Below, one piece after another: positions 43,527 through 53,016 of a DNA stretch of 64,000 nt. The notes under the pieces are model-generated. The model saw only the letters and a program-made list of their open reading frames with translations, was not told the origin of the DNA and did no database searches. Every line of letters begins with the position of its first letter. Position 1 is the stretch's first letter. This DNA comes from Mesorhizobium atlanticum (GTDB taxonomy: Bacteria; Pseudomonadota; Alphaproteobacteria; Rhizobiales; Rhizobiaceae), in NCBI RefSeq assembly GCF_003289965.1, contig NZ_QMBQ01000002.1, positions 558,001-622,000 of the forward strand, in the 5' to 3' direction. The position numbers and the translations under genes are program-made.

Positions 43527-43542
43527 TCGGAAGCCTGGCTGG

Positions 43543-45342
<1,800 letters not shown>

Positions 45343-45380
45343 CTACCAGAATTTCATTCGCTTGATTATGACTTTGCCAA

Positions 45381-45424
45381 GGAGCATGCGCCTGAGGCGG
45401 CGGGTATCGACCGCCGGGCGCTCC
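45381..45424 (-). promoter_or_regulatory. Large hairpin between leucine leader peptide and leuA
   Basis: Just after the leader stop codon, the minus-strand RNA can form a stem of GGAGC/GCTCC, GCGCC-type and GGCGG/CCGCC segments around GTCGATAC. Alternative pairing with the leader is plausible. A clean T tract is missing, so the exact switch (terminator or translational sequestration) is undecided. Confidence 0.55.
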
Positions 45425-45425
45425 T

Positions 45426-45545
45426 TCAGCGAACCCGGCGATCGCCGATAAGGCCGAGAAGAAGCAGGGTCGAAGCGAGCGCGCGCGCGGTCTCGCCGGC
45501 AAAGCCGGTGCGAGAAGAAGCGACGGAGCGGACGCGCGTGGTCAT
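45426..45545 (-). CDS. leuL: Leucine leader peptide (attenuation)
   Basis: A 39-codon ORF: MTTRVRSVASSRTGFAGETA, then RALASTLLLLGLIGDRRVR and TGA. It starts at ATG 45545 with AAGAGAG upstream. Codons 27-32 are CTG CTT CTT CTC GGC CTT, five leucine codons out of six, followed by isoleucine. Stalling here when charged tRNA-Leu is scarce would change folding of the downstream RNA and allow leuA expression. It lies 143 bases before leuA on the same strand. Confidence 0.85.
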   Translation of the reverse strand: MTTRVRSVASSRTGFAGETARALASTLLLLGLIGDRRVR

Positions 45546-45711
45546 GGCGGCTCTCTTACAGGAGCGGCCCGTCGGAGGCAAGCGGGACGGAGGAACGAAT
45601 GCGCCTCGCCCGGTCTCCTCGCGGCGCCGACGTCTTCCCCGCGCCTCGTAAATGCGCCAGACTTGGTTTCGAACGCTTGGTTACCGAGCGAAGCTCCGGG
45701 GAGGGTCGCCC

Positions 45712-46878
45712 ATGAATTTCGTGTTCTTCTCGCCGCATTTTCCGGCCAACGGCGCCGATTTCTGCGACCGGCTGAAGAAAGCCGGCGCCACCGTGCTTGG
45801 CGTCGGCGATGCGCCTTACGAGACCCTGAACGGCAAGCTGAAGGCGGCGCTTTCGGAATATTACCGCATCGCCGACATGGAAAATTACGACGCCGTGTTC
45901 CGGGCGATGGGCCACTTCATCCACAAATGGGGTCGCATCGACCGCTTTGAGTCGCTCAACGAGCATTGGCTGGAGCTCGAAGCCAACATCCGCACCGACT
46001 TCAACATCTATGGTACCAAGCTCGACTTCGTGAAGAATTTGAAGCGGAAAAGCCGCATGCGCGCCTTCTTCCGCAAGAGCGGCGTCGAAACCATTCCGCA
46101 GCGCAAATGCTCCGACCGCGCCGGCGCCATGACCTTCATCCGGCGTGTCGGCTATCCGGTGGTGGTCAAGCCGGATTCGGGTTCCGGCGCTTCCAACACC
46201 TTCAAGATCTCCAATGCCAGGGAACTCGACCAGTTCTTCAGGGACAAGCCGGAGGACGTCACCTTCGTCATGGAGCAGTTCATCGAGGGGCTGGTGGTGA
46301 CCTTCGACGGGTTGGTCAACCGCGACGGCGAGGTGGTGCTGGCGGCCAGCCACCGCTATGACCAGAGCATCATGGACGCGGTCAACAAGGACCGCCACAT
46401 GAGCTACACCTGCTTCCCCGAAATCACGCCTGCGGTCGAGGAGGCGGGCCGCAAGATCCTCAAAGCATTCGACGTGCGCGAACGCTTCTTCCATATCGAG
46501 CTGTTCGAGACCAAGGACAACCGCATCATCGCGCTCGAGGTCAACATGCGCCCGCCCGGCGCCTGGATGACCGACGCCATCAACTACACATTCGACATCG
46601 ACGTCTATGCCGCATGGGCCGACATGGTGGTCAAGGATGCCGCGGGCGGTCCCTACAAGGGCAAGTATTTCACCGCCTATGCCAGCCGCAAACGCCACAT
46701 CGACTATTTGCACAGCCACGCGGACGTGCTAGCCGCCCATGGCGACAAGATCGTCCATCACCAGGCCATCGAAGAGGTCTTCAGCCGCGCCATGGGCAAT
46801 TACGCCTACCAGATGCGTTCGAAGGATCAGAAGGCGCTGCGCCAGGCGGTCGACTATATCCACGCGGAAAAGGCCTGA
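45712..46878 (+). CDS. ATP-grasp domain protein
   Basis: A 388-residue ATP-grasp ligase-like enzyme. The central fold carries the lysine and glycine-rich loop VGYPVVVKPDSGSGASNTFK, then FVMEQFIEGLVVTFDGLVNR and the metal-binding end ALEVNMRPPGAWMTDAINYT, where Glu and Asn are the usual Mg ligands. It probably activates a carboxylate for coupling to an amine or thiol; the substrate is unknown. ATG 45712 follows GGGGAGGG. An esterase gene starts four bases after its stop and an NTF2-like gene follows, forming a three-gene operon. Confidence 0.87.
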   Translation: MNFVFFSPHFPANGADFCDRLKKAGATVLGVGDAPYETLNGKLKAALSEYYRIADMENYDAVFRAMGHFIHKWGRIDRFESLNEHWLELEANIRTDFNIYGTKLDFVKNLKRKSRMRAFFRKSGVETIPQRKCSDRAGAMTFIRRVGYPVVVKPDSGSGASNTFKISNARELDQFFRDKPEDVTFVMEQFIEGLVVTFDGLVNRDGEVVLAASHRYDQSIMDAVNKDRHMSYTCFPEITPAVEEAGRKILKAFDVRERFFHIELFETKDNRIIALEVNMRPPGAWMTDAINYTFDIDVYAAWADMVVKDAAGGPYKGKYFTAYASRKRHIDYLHSHADVLAAHGDKIVHHQAIEEVFSRAMGNYAYQMRSKDQKALRQAVDYIHAEKA

Positions 46879-46882
46879 GCCC

Positions 46883-47659
46883 ATGGACGTCTCCTATCAC
46901 AAGGGCCAAGCCCGCAATCTCGGCCGCGACATGGAATACAAGCGCTACGGCCATGCCGGGCGCCCGGTGGTGGTGTTCCCGACCTCGCAAGGGCGCTTCT
47001 ACCAGTTCGAGGATTCGGGCGGGGTCGCGGCGCTTGCCGAGTTCATCGACACGGGCCGCATCCAGCTCTTCACGCTCGACGGCATCGATTCAGAATCCTT
47101 CTTCAACAAGCATGCCGATGCGGCGCATCGCATCGCGCGGCACGAGGCCTATTTCCGTTATGTGCGGGAAGAGGCGCTGCCGGAGCTGCAGGCGGTCGCC
47201 GCCAAGTCCAATGGCGGCCGCAATCTCAAGCCGCTGTTCAGCGGCTGCTCGATGGGCGGCTACCATTCGTCGAACTTCGTGTTCCGCTTCCCGGAACTGG
47301 CAAGCGGCGTCATCTCGCTGTCCGGCGTCTATTCGGCGCGCGACTTTTTCGGCCGGGCGCTGGAAGGCAACATCTATTTCAATTCGCCGCTCGACTACCT
47401 GCCTGGCATCGTCGACCAGAAGCTGCTCGGGCGGCTGAGGGCGCTCAGGCTGATCTTCTGCTGCGGCCAGGGCGCCTGGGAAGAGCGCATGCTGGTCGAG
47501 ACGCGCGAGCTGGAGCAGGTGCTGCGCGACAAATCTATCCCAGCCTGGGTCGACTATTGGGGTGGCGACGTCAGCCATGACTGGCCGTGGTGGCACAAGC
47601 AACTGGTCTATTTCTTCGGCCGCTGGCTGGATGACGATCTGATGCACAGGCTGGATTGA
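46883..47659 (+). CDS. Esterase-family alpha/beta hydrolase
   Basis: A 258-residue protein of the putative esterase (esterase D/Fes-like) group. The nucleophile elbow is LFSGCSMGGYHSSNFVFRFP, with AYFRYVREEALPELQAVAAK before it; a catalytic His is expected in GGDVSHDWPWWHKQLVYFFG. It lies four bases after the ATP-grasp gene, and its stop overlaps the next start (TGATG). The constant pairing implies that it processes the product of, or a substrate for, the ATP-grasp enzyme. Confidence 0.87.
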   Translation: MDVSYHKGQARNLGRDMEYKRYGHAGRPVVVFPTSQGRFYQFEDSGGVAALAEFIDTGRIQLFTLDGIDSESFFNKHADAAHRIARHEAYFRYVREEALPELQAVAAKSNGGRNLKPLFSGCSMGGYHSSNFVFRFPELASGVISLSGVYSARDFFGRALEGNIYFNSPLDYLPGIVDQKLLGRLRALRLIFCCGQGAWEERMLVETRELEQVLRDKSIPAWVDYWGGDVSHDWPWWHKQLVYFFGRWLDDDLMHRLD

Positions 47660-47973
47660 TGACCACGCCCGACCCGATCCGCCGCTTTGTCGAAGCCACC
47701 AATGCCGGCGATACTCGAGCCTTTCTCGACACGTTCACCGAGAAGGCTTTCCTCAGCGACTGGGGCAGCGATTTCCATGGCCGCGACGGCGTGGCGCGGT
47801 GGAACCAGTCGGACAATATCGGCGTGCAGTCCAATCTCCGCATCGTCAGCGTCGCGCAGCGCGACGGCGTCCACCATGCCCGTGTCGCCGTGACCGGCAA
47901 TGGCTTCAACGGCGAGGGCGACATGGCCTTCACGCTGGACGGCGACCGGATCGAGCGCCTGATCATCAGTTGA
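47659..47973 (+). CDS. NTF2-like/SnoaL-type small protein
   Basis: A 104-residue single-domain NTF2-like fold: IRRFVEATNAGDTRAFLDTF, then SDWGSDFHGRDGVARWNQSD, and the beta strands to DRIERLIIS. Such domains are cyclases, isomerases or ligand-binding proteins. ATG 47659 overlaps the esterase stop codon. It is the last gene of the ATP-grasp/esterase operon. Confidence 0.82.
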   Translation: MTTPDPIRRFVEATNAGDTRAFLDTFTEKAFLSDWGSDFHGRDGVARWNQSDNIGVQSNLRIVSVAQRDGVHHARVAVTGNGFNGEGDMAFTLDGDRIERLIIS

Positions 47974-48049
47974 AGGCCGACGCGTCAAGCAGGGCGTCCG
48001 GCGCAGAAGCCGGATGCCCTGCCTTGGCTGGGGGCGTCAGCCTTCCTGG

Positions 48050-48460
48050 CACGCCGGCACAGGAGCGACGTCCTGCTCCGGCGCCGATCCGCCATGGCAC
48101 GCCCCGAACGCCGGCGGATCTTTCGGCGCATTTCGGCATCCATTTCGGCTTTCTCAACAGCGGCAGGCTGCTCCATTGGCCGTTCATCACCGGGAGCGCC
48201 GCGCCGCAGATGCGCTCGATGCTGACCTGCAACAACATGGAGGCATTGAAGGGCGCGACGCTTGCCGGGCTCGGCATCGCCTGCATGCCCGATTTCCTGG
48301 TGCGGGAGGCTCTGATGACGGAAGGCTGCGGACCGTGCTCGACGAACATGTCGACGGCCGCGGCCGGTTTCGCATGCTGTGGCCATCCAATCGCCACCTC
48401 TCGCCCAAGGTGCGCGTCTTCGTCGATTTCCTGCCCGAGCGGCTTGCCGTCGGGCGATAG
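48050..48460 (+). pseudogene. LysR-family regulator remnant, frameshifted
   Basis: Two frames together give the C-terminal half of a LysR effector domain. The first reads HGTPRTPADLSAHFGIHFGF, then LNSGRLLHWPF and LKGATLAGLGIACMPDFLVR. The second continues LRTVLDEHVDGRGRFRMLWP and SNRHLSPKVRVFVDFLPERL to a stop at 48460. The shift lies near 48320. The helix-turn-helix half is missing entirely. Confidence 0.75.
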
Positions 48461-48483
48461 CTTTCGCGGCGGGCGGCCTGCGG

Positions 48484-49248
48484 TCAGTAGGTGGTACGAC
48501 CGCCGGAGAGGTCGAAGGTGGCGCCGGTGGTGAAGGAGTTCTCGTCCGACAGCATGAAGGCGATCATGGCGGCCGCCTCCTCGACCTCGACGAAACGGCC
48601 GCGCGGCACCTTGCCGAGCATGTAGGCGACCTGGGCCTCGGTAAGCTGCTCCAGAATGCGGGTGCGGGCGGGCGAGGGCGTCAGCGCGTTGACGGCTATG
48701 TCGTATCCGGCGAGCTCCTTGCCGAGCGATTTGGTCAGCGCCAGCACGCCGGCCTTGGCAGCCGAATAGCCGGCGGCGTTGGGATTGCCCTCCTTGCCGG
48801 CAACCGAGGAGATGTTGACGATGCGGCCATAGTTGCGCGCGACCATGCCGGGCACCAGGCGCTTGCAGCAATAGAAGACGCCATTGAGGTCGATATCGAC
48901 GATCTGGCGCCACGCCGCGGGATCGTAGTCGACCACGGTCGCCGCCGGCCCGGCAATGCCGGCATTGTTGACGAGAAGATCGACGGGGCCAAGCGTCCGC
49001 TCGGTCTGGGTGGCCGCGCGATCGACGGCCTCGATCCGCGACTGGTCGCAAAGGATGGCCTCGACGCGGCCAAGCGAAGCGAGTTCGGCTACGGCCTTGG
49101 CCATTGCGGCCTGGTCGATGTCCCAGATGGCCACGCTGGCGCCCGACGACAACAAACGTCGCGCGACCGCAAGGCCGATGCCTTGCGCGCCGCCCGTCAC
49201 CACGGCGACGCGGCCGGAAAGATCGACAGCATTCACACGACGGTTCAT
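48484..49248 (-). CDS. Short-chain dehydrogenase/reductase
   Basis: A 254-residue classical SDR. The cofactor loop is AVVTGGAQGIGLAVARRLLS, Asp after strand 2 (IWDIDQ) favours NAD, NNAG is in LLVNNAGIAG, and the catalytic Ser and YxxxK are in VNISSVAGKEGNPNAAGYSA followed by AKAG. It resembles 3-oxoacyl-ACP reductase-like enzymes acting on sugars or alcohols. ATG 49248 is preferred over 49254 from spacing to GAGG. It ends just beyond the broken LysR gene, which may once have regulated it. Confidence 0.9.
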   Translation of the reverse strand: MNRRVNAVDLSGRVAVVTGGAQGIGLAVARRLLSSGASVAIWDIDQAAMAKAVAELASLGRVEAILCDQSRIEAVDRAATQTERTLGPVDLLVNNAGIAGPAATVVDYDPAAWRQIVDIDLNGVFYCCKRLVPGMVARNYGRIVNISSVAGKEGNPNAAGYSAAKAGVLALTKSLGKELAGYDIAVNALTPSPARTRILEQLTEAQVAYMLGKVPRGRFVEVEEAAAMIAFMLSDENSFTTGATFDLSGGRTTY

Positions 49249-49285
49249 GGGCATCTTCCTCGCTCCCGCCCTGCAATAGCGCGGA

Positions 49286-50389
49286 TCAGGCCCTGACGTT
49301 TCGCGCCACCAGCCTGGCTACGCTTGGCCCAATGAGCAGCACGACCAGGAAGCGTGCCGACTGCAAGGCCATGACGAAGGAGATGTCGATGTGGCGCGCC
49401 GCGGCGGCGATGATGGCGACGCTGTCCATGCCGCCGGGGCTGGTCGCCAGATAGGCGGTCAGCGGATCGATGCCGAGCAGGCGGCTGATGACGAAGGCCA
49501 TGCCGCTGCAAAAGGCGATCAGCGCGACGATCGAGCCAACGACCTGCGGCAGGGCGCGCGCCGCGTGGCGCAGGATCGGACGGGTGAAGTTCAGCCCGAT
49601 CGACCAGCCGACCATGGCGTAGCTGATCGCGAGCAGCCAGGGCGGCAACTGCATCGGCACGCCGAGGCCGAGATGGATGACCGCGCCGAAAATGAAGGTG
49701 CCGAGAAAGAACGGGGAGGGCAGCCTGACCAGCTTTCCTGCCAGGCCGCCCACGATCGCGATGCCGATGGTGGCGGCAAAGGCGAAGGCATCGATCGGCG
49801 GAAACCAGACGATCGGCGGCACCTCGACGCCGGATGTGCCGACCCACATTCTGGCGACGAGCGCGGCGGTCATCGAGACGAAGATGACGCGCAGATATTG
49901 CATGAAGGCGACGAGACGCTGGTCGGCGCCAAAGGCGCCGGCCATCAGCACCATGGCCGTGGCGGCACCAGGCGAGGAGCCCCAGACCGCCGTGGTGCCG
50001 GGCAGGATGCGCCAGCGGCTGATCAGCCAGCCGAGCAGGCTGGAGGCGGTAACGGTTGCCATCACCACACCGAGGAAGAGCGGCCATTCCTTGTAGAAGG
50101 CCGCAAAGATGTCGGCGGAGATCGAATTCGCCACCAGGCAGCCGACGATCGCCTGGGCCGATCCGAACAGGAGGCGCGGCACGCGCACCGTGGCGCCGTT
50201 GGTGCCAGTCAGGATCGCGGCAAGCATAGGGCCGATCAGCAGCGCCGCCGGCAGGGCGGCGAGCTCCAGCGCGCCGGCGAAGAGCAGCGAGAACACCAAA
50301 AGCACCAGCCATTGCCGCGGCGGGCGCAGGCGCGCCATGCGTTCGATCGGCGCCTGGGCCTGGGATGCTTGCTCCGGTGGGGAATCCAT
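49286..50389 (-). CDS. AbrB-family membrane protein (putative permease)
   Basis: A 367-residue integral membrane protein with about ten hydrophobic helices. It shows the two-fold AbrB/ammonia-monooxygenase-related duplication: PAALLIGPMLAAILTGTNGA in the first half and PSPFFLGTFIFGAVIHLGLG in the second. The ATSPGGMDSVAIIAAAA-type segment matches SSPGAATAMVLMAGAFGADQ in the first half. The family is a putative transporter of unknown substrate. It lies 37 bases from the SDR start, on the same strand, so they may be co-transcribed. Confidence 0.87.
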   Translation of the reverse strand: MDSPPEQASQAQAPIERMARLRPPRQWLVLLVFSLLFAGALELAALPAALLIGPMLAAILTGTNGATVRVPRLLFGSAQAIVGCLVANSISADIFAAFYKEWPLFLGVVMATVTASSLLGWLISRWRILPGTTAVWGSSPGAATAMVLMAGAFGADQRLVAFMQYLRVIFVSMTAALVARMWVGTSGVEVPPIVWFPPIDAFAFAATIGIAIVGGLAGKLVRLPSPFFLGTFIFGAVIHLGLGVPMQLPPWLLAISYAMVGWSIGLNFTRPILRHAARALPQVVGSIVALIAFCSGMAFVISRLLGIDPLTAYLATSPGGMDSVAIIAAAARHIDISFVMALQSARFLVVLLIGPSVARLVARNVRA

Positions 50390-50489
50390 CTTTTGGTCTT
50401 AAACCCGGAGGCGGGAAATGCGAAACCTGAATACACAGGAAAACGAAACCCGTCATCCTTTAACCGATCCTCCCTTGAAGGATCTCTGC

Positions 50490-50876
50490 TCAGACCTTTC
50501 GGACAGGACCAGGGTAACGGGCGACAAGATCGTCCACAGTCAGCAAGGTGATGCCTTCCACGGTCGCTTGGGCAATAAGAATTCGGTCGAAGGGATCTTT
50601 GTGGATGGACGGAAGTCCGTCGACAGCGACGGCGTGCTCACTGGTGATGCATAATTCGCCATAGCCGTTGTCGAGAAGTCCGCGCCGAAGCAAGCGCGGA
50701 TCAACCGTGAAGCCGTCTTTCCCAAGGCCACGCTTGATGGCGGCCTCCCAGAGGCTGGCAGCACTGAACAGCAATTCGTTTGATGGAGCCTCGATCTCGG
50801 CCACGGCCGTAAGCGGCAGTCGGTCTGGCTCACTGGCCGCCCACAGCAGCAAGTTAGTGTCGAGCAACAACTTCAT
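50490..50876 (-). CDS. VapC-like PIN-domain toxin
   Basis: A 128-residue PIN domain ribonuclease. The catalytic acidic residues are visible: Asp5 in MKLLLDTNLLLWA, Glu in LLFSAASLWEAAIKRGLG, and Asp in HKDPFDRILIAQATVEGITL, with the last near LLTVDD. Its ATG overlaps the stop of the antitoxin gene (ATGA), giving a typical toxin-antitoxin operon. The antitoxin is of the Phd/YefM type, a common partner of this VapC subgroup. Confidence 0.9.
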   Translation of the reverse strand: MKLLLDTNLLLWAASEPDRLPLTAVAEIEAPSNELLFSAASLWEAAIKRGLGKDGFTVDPRLLRRGLLDNGYGELCITSEHAVAVDGLPSIHKDPFDRILIAQATVEGITLLTVDDLVARYPGPVRKV

Positions 50877-51118
50877 GTTTTGAGGCCGAACAACTGCTCA
50901 ATCTCATCTTGACCCATGCGGTCGAAATCGTCGGGCACGGAAAACTGGCCCACCATGAAACCAAGCCGTTTTTTCTGTGTCGCGGCTGGCTGATCGATGG
51001 GAACGACCTTGACCAGCGGCTTGCCCGCCTTGGCAATAATGAACGGCTCACCCTTGGCAGCCTGGTCCACGAGACGTGAGAGATTGGTCTTGGCATTGTG
51101 GATGTTTACGGTCTGCAT
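50873..51118 (-). CDS. Phd/YefM-family antitoxin
   Basis: An 81-residue antitoxin. The DNA-binding N-terminus reads MQTVNIHNAKTNLSRLVDQA, followed by AKGEPFIIAKAGKPLVKVVP, and the C-terminal toxin-binding tail is FMVGQFSVPDDFDRMGQDEI. ATG 51118 gives the family start. It is upstream of and overlaps the toxin gene, and is expected to repress its own promoter. Confidence 0.9.
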   Translation of the reverse strand: MQTVNIHNAKTNLSRLVDQAAKGEPFIIAKAGKPLVKVVPIDQPAATQKKRLGFMVGQFSVPDDFDRMGQDEIEQLFGLKT

Positions 51119-51265
51119 CGCTGGCCACTCCACTCAGACTTAGTCCAATAGACTTAGTTCAATCGCTTTGGCATTGCAAGTGGTCGGGAACTGGATATCT
51201 GCCGCCAACAACGATGTTGTAGAAGGCCGCGACTCAGCCCGGCGAGTTTGAGATATCCGAAGCGA

Positions 51266-51577
51266 TCAGCCGGTCTTTTCGGGGGCGGGCAGTCCAAAGC
51301 CGCCGACCGGATGAGTCTCGATCTGGAATTCGAAGCCGGCGATGAAGGGACGCGCCCTGGCGATCGCGGCCTGGACTTCCGGCAGCTGAAGCGAGGCCTT
51401 GTGGCTCGCCTGGTCGGTCCATACTTCGGTGACCCAGATGGCATCGGCGTCGGCCGGATCGGTGGCGATGATGTAGCTCAGGCAGCCGGGGAGCGCGGCA
51501 GTGCTTTCGCGCAGCACGTCCATGACCGCATCGCGCTGGCCGCGCGCCGCCCGCATCTTGCCGATCAGTCCGTACAT
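51266..51577 (-). CDS. Antibiotic biosynthesis monooxygenase (ABM/YgiN-like)
   Basis: A 103-residue dimeric alpha/beta barrel protein: MYGLIGKMRAARGQRDAVMD, LPGCLSYIIATDPADADAIW, and VTEVWTDQASHKASLQLPEV. These heme- and flavin-free enzymes oxidise quinols or phenols using only substrate and oxygen. The SDR gene at 51629-52402 starts upstream on the same strand with a 51-base gap, so both may be co-transcribed. Confidence 0.87.
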   Translation of the reverse strand: MYGLIGKMRAARGQRDAVMDVLRESTAALPGCLSYIIATDPADADAIWVTEVWTDQASHKASLQLPEVQAAIARARPFIAGFEFQIETHPVGGFGLPAPEKTG

Positions 51578-51628
51578 GCCTTGATCTCCCTCCGGGTTGC
51601 ACGCTCAATCAAGTATGCAATCGCCAGG

Positions 51629-52402
51629 TCACGGCATCAACTGGCCGCCATTCACCTCGATCACCTGGCCGATGATGTAGCCGCTCAACAGATCGGACGA
51701 CAGGAACAGGTAGGCGCCGACGCAATCCTCGGCCGTTCCGGCGCGACCCTGAGGAATGGTCGCGACCATCGCCTTGATCTGCTCGGCGCTCGAATAGCGT
51801 TCGTGGAACGGCGTCAGGATCGTGCCCGGCGCGACCGCGTTGACCCGGATGCCGAAGCCGATCAGTTCCTTCGCCATGCCGCGCGTCACGTTGGAAACGA
51901 AGGCTTTCGATGAACCATAGAGGCCGGCGCCACCGCCGGCGCCGTTGCGGGCGGCGATCGAGGTGGTGTTGATGATGAAGCCGCCCTGGCGCTTCAGCCA
52001 TGGAATCGCCTTGCGCGAGGCGGTCAGCACGGAGCGGGCATTGAGGTCCATAACCGCGTCGTAATGCGCTTCGTCCTGATCGGCATAGGCGACGCGGCCG
52101 AGCATGCCGCCGGCATTGTTGACCAGGCCGTCGAGCCGGCCGAAATGGTTTGCGCTCCCTTCGACCACACGCTCGACGTCGGCAGGTATCGAAAAATCGC
52201 CCTGAACCAGAAACACCTCGCCGCCATCGTCGCGGATGGATTCGGCCACGGCTTCGGCGGGCGCGCGGCTCGCATTGTAATGCAGAGCGACGCGGCACTT
52301 CTGCGCCGCGTAGGCACGGGCAAGTGCTGCACCGATGCCGGTGGAAGCGCCGGTGACCAGCACCGCCTTGCCGGCAAGATCAGGGATGGCGAGTGTCGTC
52401 AT
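51629..52402 (-). CDS. Short-chain dehydrogenase/reductase
   Basis: A 257-residue classical SDR. The cofactor loop is AVLVTGASTGIGAALARAYA, NNAG is in GLVNNAGGMLGRVAY, and the catalytic Ser/Tyr/Lys segment is INTTSIAARNGAGGGAGLYG then SSKAF. Arg residues after strand 2 (NASRAP) favour NADPH. ATG 52402 follows AGGAGG. The substrate is unknown. It is followed on the same strand by the ABM-type monooxygenase gene. Confidence 0.9.
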   Translation of the reverse strand: MTTLAIPDLAGKAVLVTGASTGIGAALARAYAAQKCRVALHYNASRAPAEAVAESIRDDGGEVFLVQGDFSIPADVERVVEGSANHFGRLDGLVNNAGGMLGRVAYADQDEAHYDAVMDLNARSVLTASRKAIPWLKRQGGFIINTTSIAARNGAGGGAGLYGSSKAFVSNVTRGMAKELIGFGIRVNAVAPGTILTPFHERYSSAEQIKAMVATIPQGRAGTAEDCVGAYLFLSSDLLSGYIIGQVIEVNGGQLMP

Positions 52403-52483
52403 GTCGGCTGGCCTCCTGGTTGGCATATTTCGTAGGCCATTGCCGGCCTGCCGTTCAAGTGTTGGCGTTCAAGCGCGGGCGCT

Positions 52484-52918
52484 TCAGGGCCTTAGATAGA
52501 CATAGCCCTGCCGCTGCAGTTCAGCGAGCTTCACGACGCCACCTTTCTCGGCAAGCTCGAAGCCCGGCAGCAGGTCGGTCAGCGTGATCTCCATGCCGTG
52601 CAGGGTGTTGCCGCAGGCCTGCGGGACGAGCCCCTGCTGGACGAGGCCGGCAAAGCGGCTGGAAATCGCGCCTGAAGCGCTTTTGGACTTGAAGGCGGTC
52701 AGAGCCGGACCGTGCACCACAAGGACGATATCGACATCGCCGCCGGTGCCTTCATAGTGGTTCTTGATGTTGCCGAGGACGAAATTGACCTTGTCCGCGT
52801 CGCTAAGGTGATAGGCCACTTTCAGCTTCTCCTCCGTCGCCGCCGCGTTTGCCCGGCTCAGGCCGAATAGGCTTGCGGCGCCGGCAAGACCGGCGCGAAA
52901 GATGTCACGGCGCAGCAT
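52484..52918 (-). CDS. DsrE/DsrF-like protein with twin-arginine-type signal
   Basis: A 144-residue exported protein. The N-terminus MLRRDIFRAGLAGAASLFGL SRANA-type sequence looks like a signal peptide with adjacent arginines. The mature part has the DsrE fold (VAYHLSDADKVNFVLGNIKN; VDIVLVVHGPALTAFKSKSA) with a single conserved Cys in GLVPQACGNTLHGMEITLTD, as in sulfur-handling DsrE proteins. ATG 52918 follows GGAGGATACG. The role may be periplasmic sulfur transfer, by inference from the family. Confidence 0.85.
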   Translation of the reverse strand: MLRRDIFRAGLAGAASLFGLSRANAAATEEKLKVAYHLSDADKVNFVLGNIKNHYEGTGGDVDIVLVVHGPALTAFKSKSASGAISSRFAGLVQQGLVPQACGNTLHGMEITLTDLLPGFELAEKGGVVKLAELQRQGYVYLRP

Positions 52919-53016
52919 CGTATCCTCCTTGCCTTGCCGCCTCGCATGATTTTGCATGGTCCGGGCGGCACTCCTGGACTAGCATACCCCAGTCCGGTCG
53001 GTGGGAGGAGGATCAC

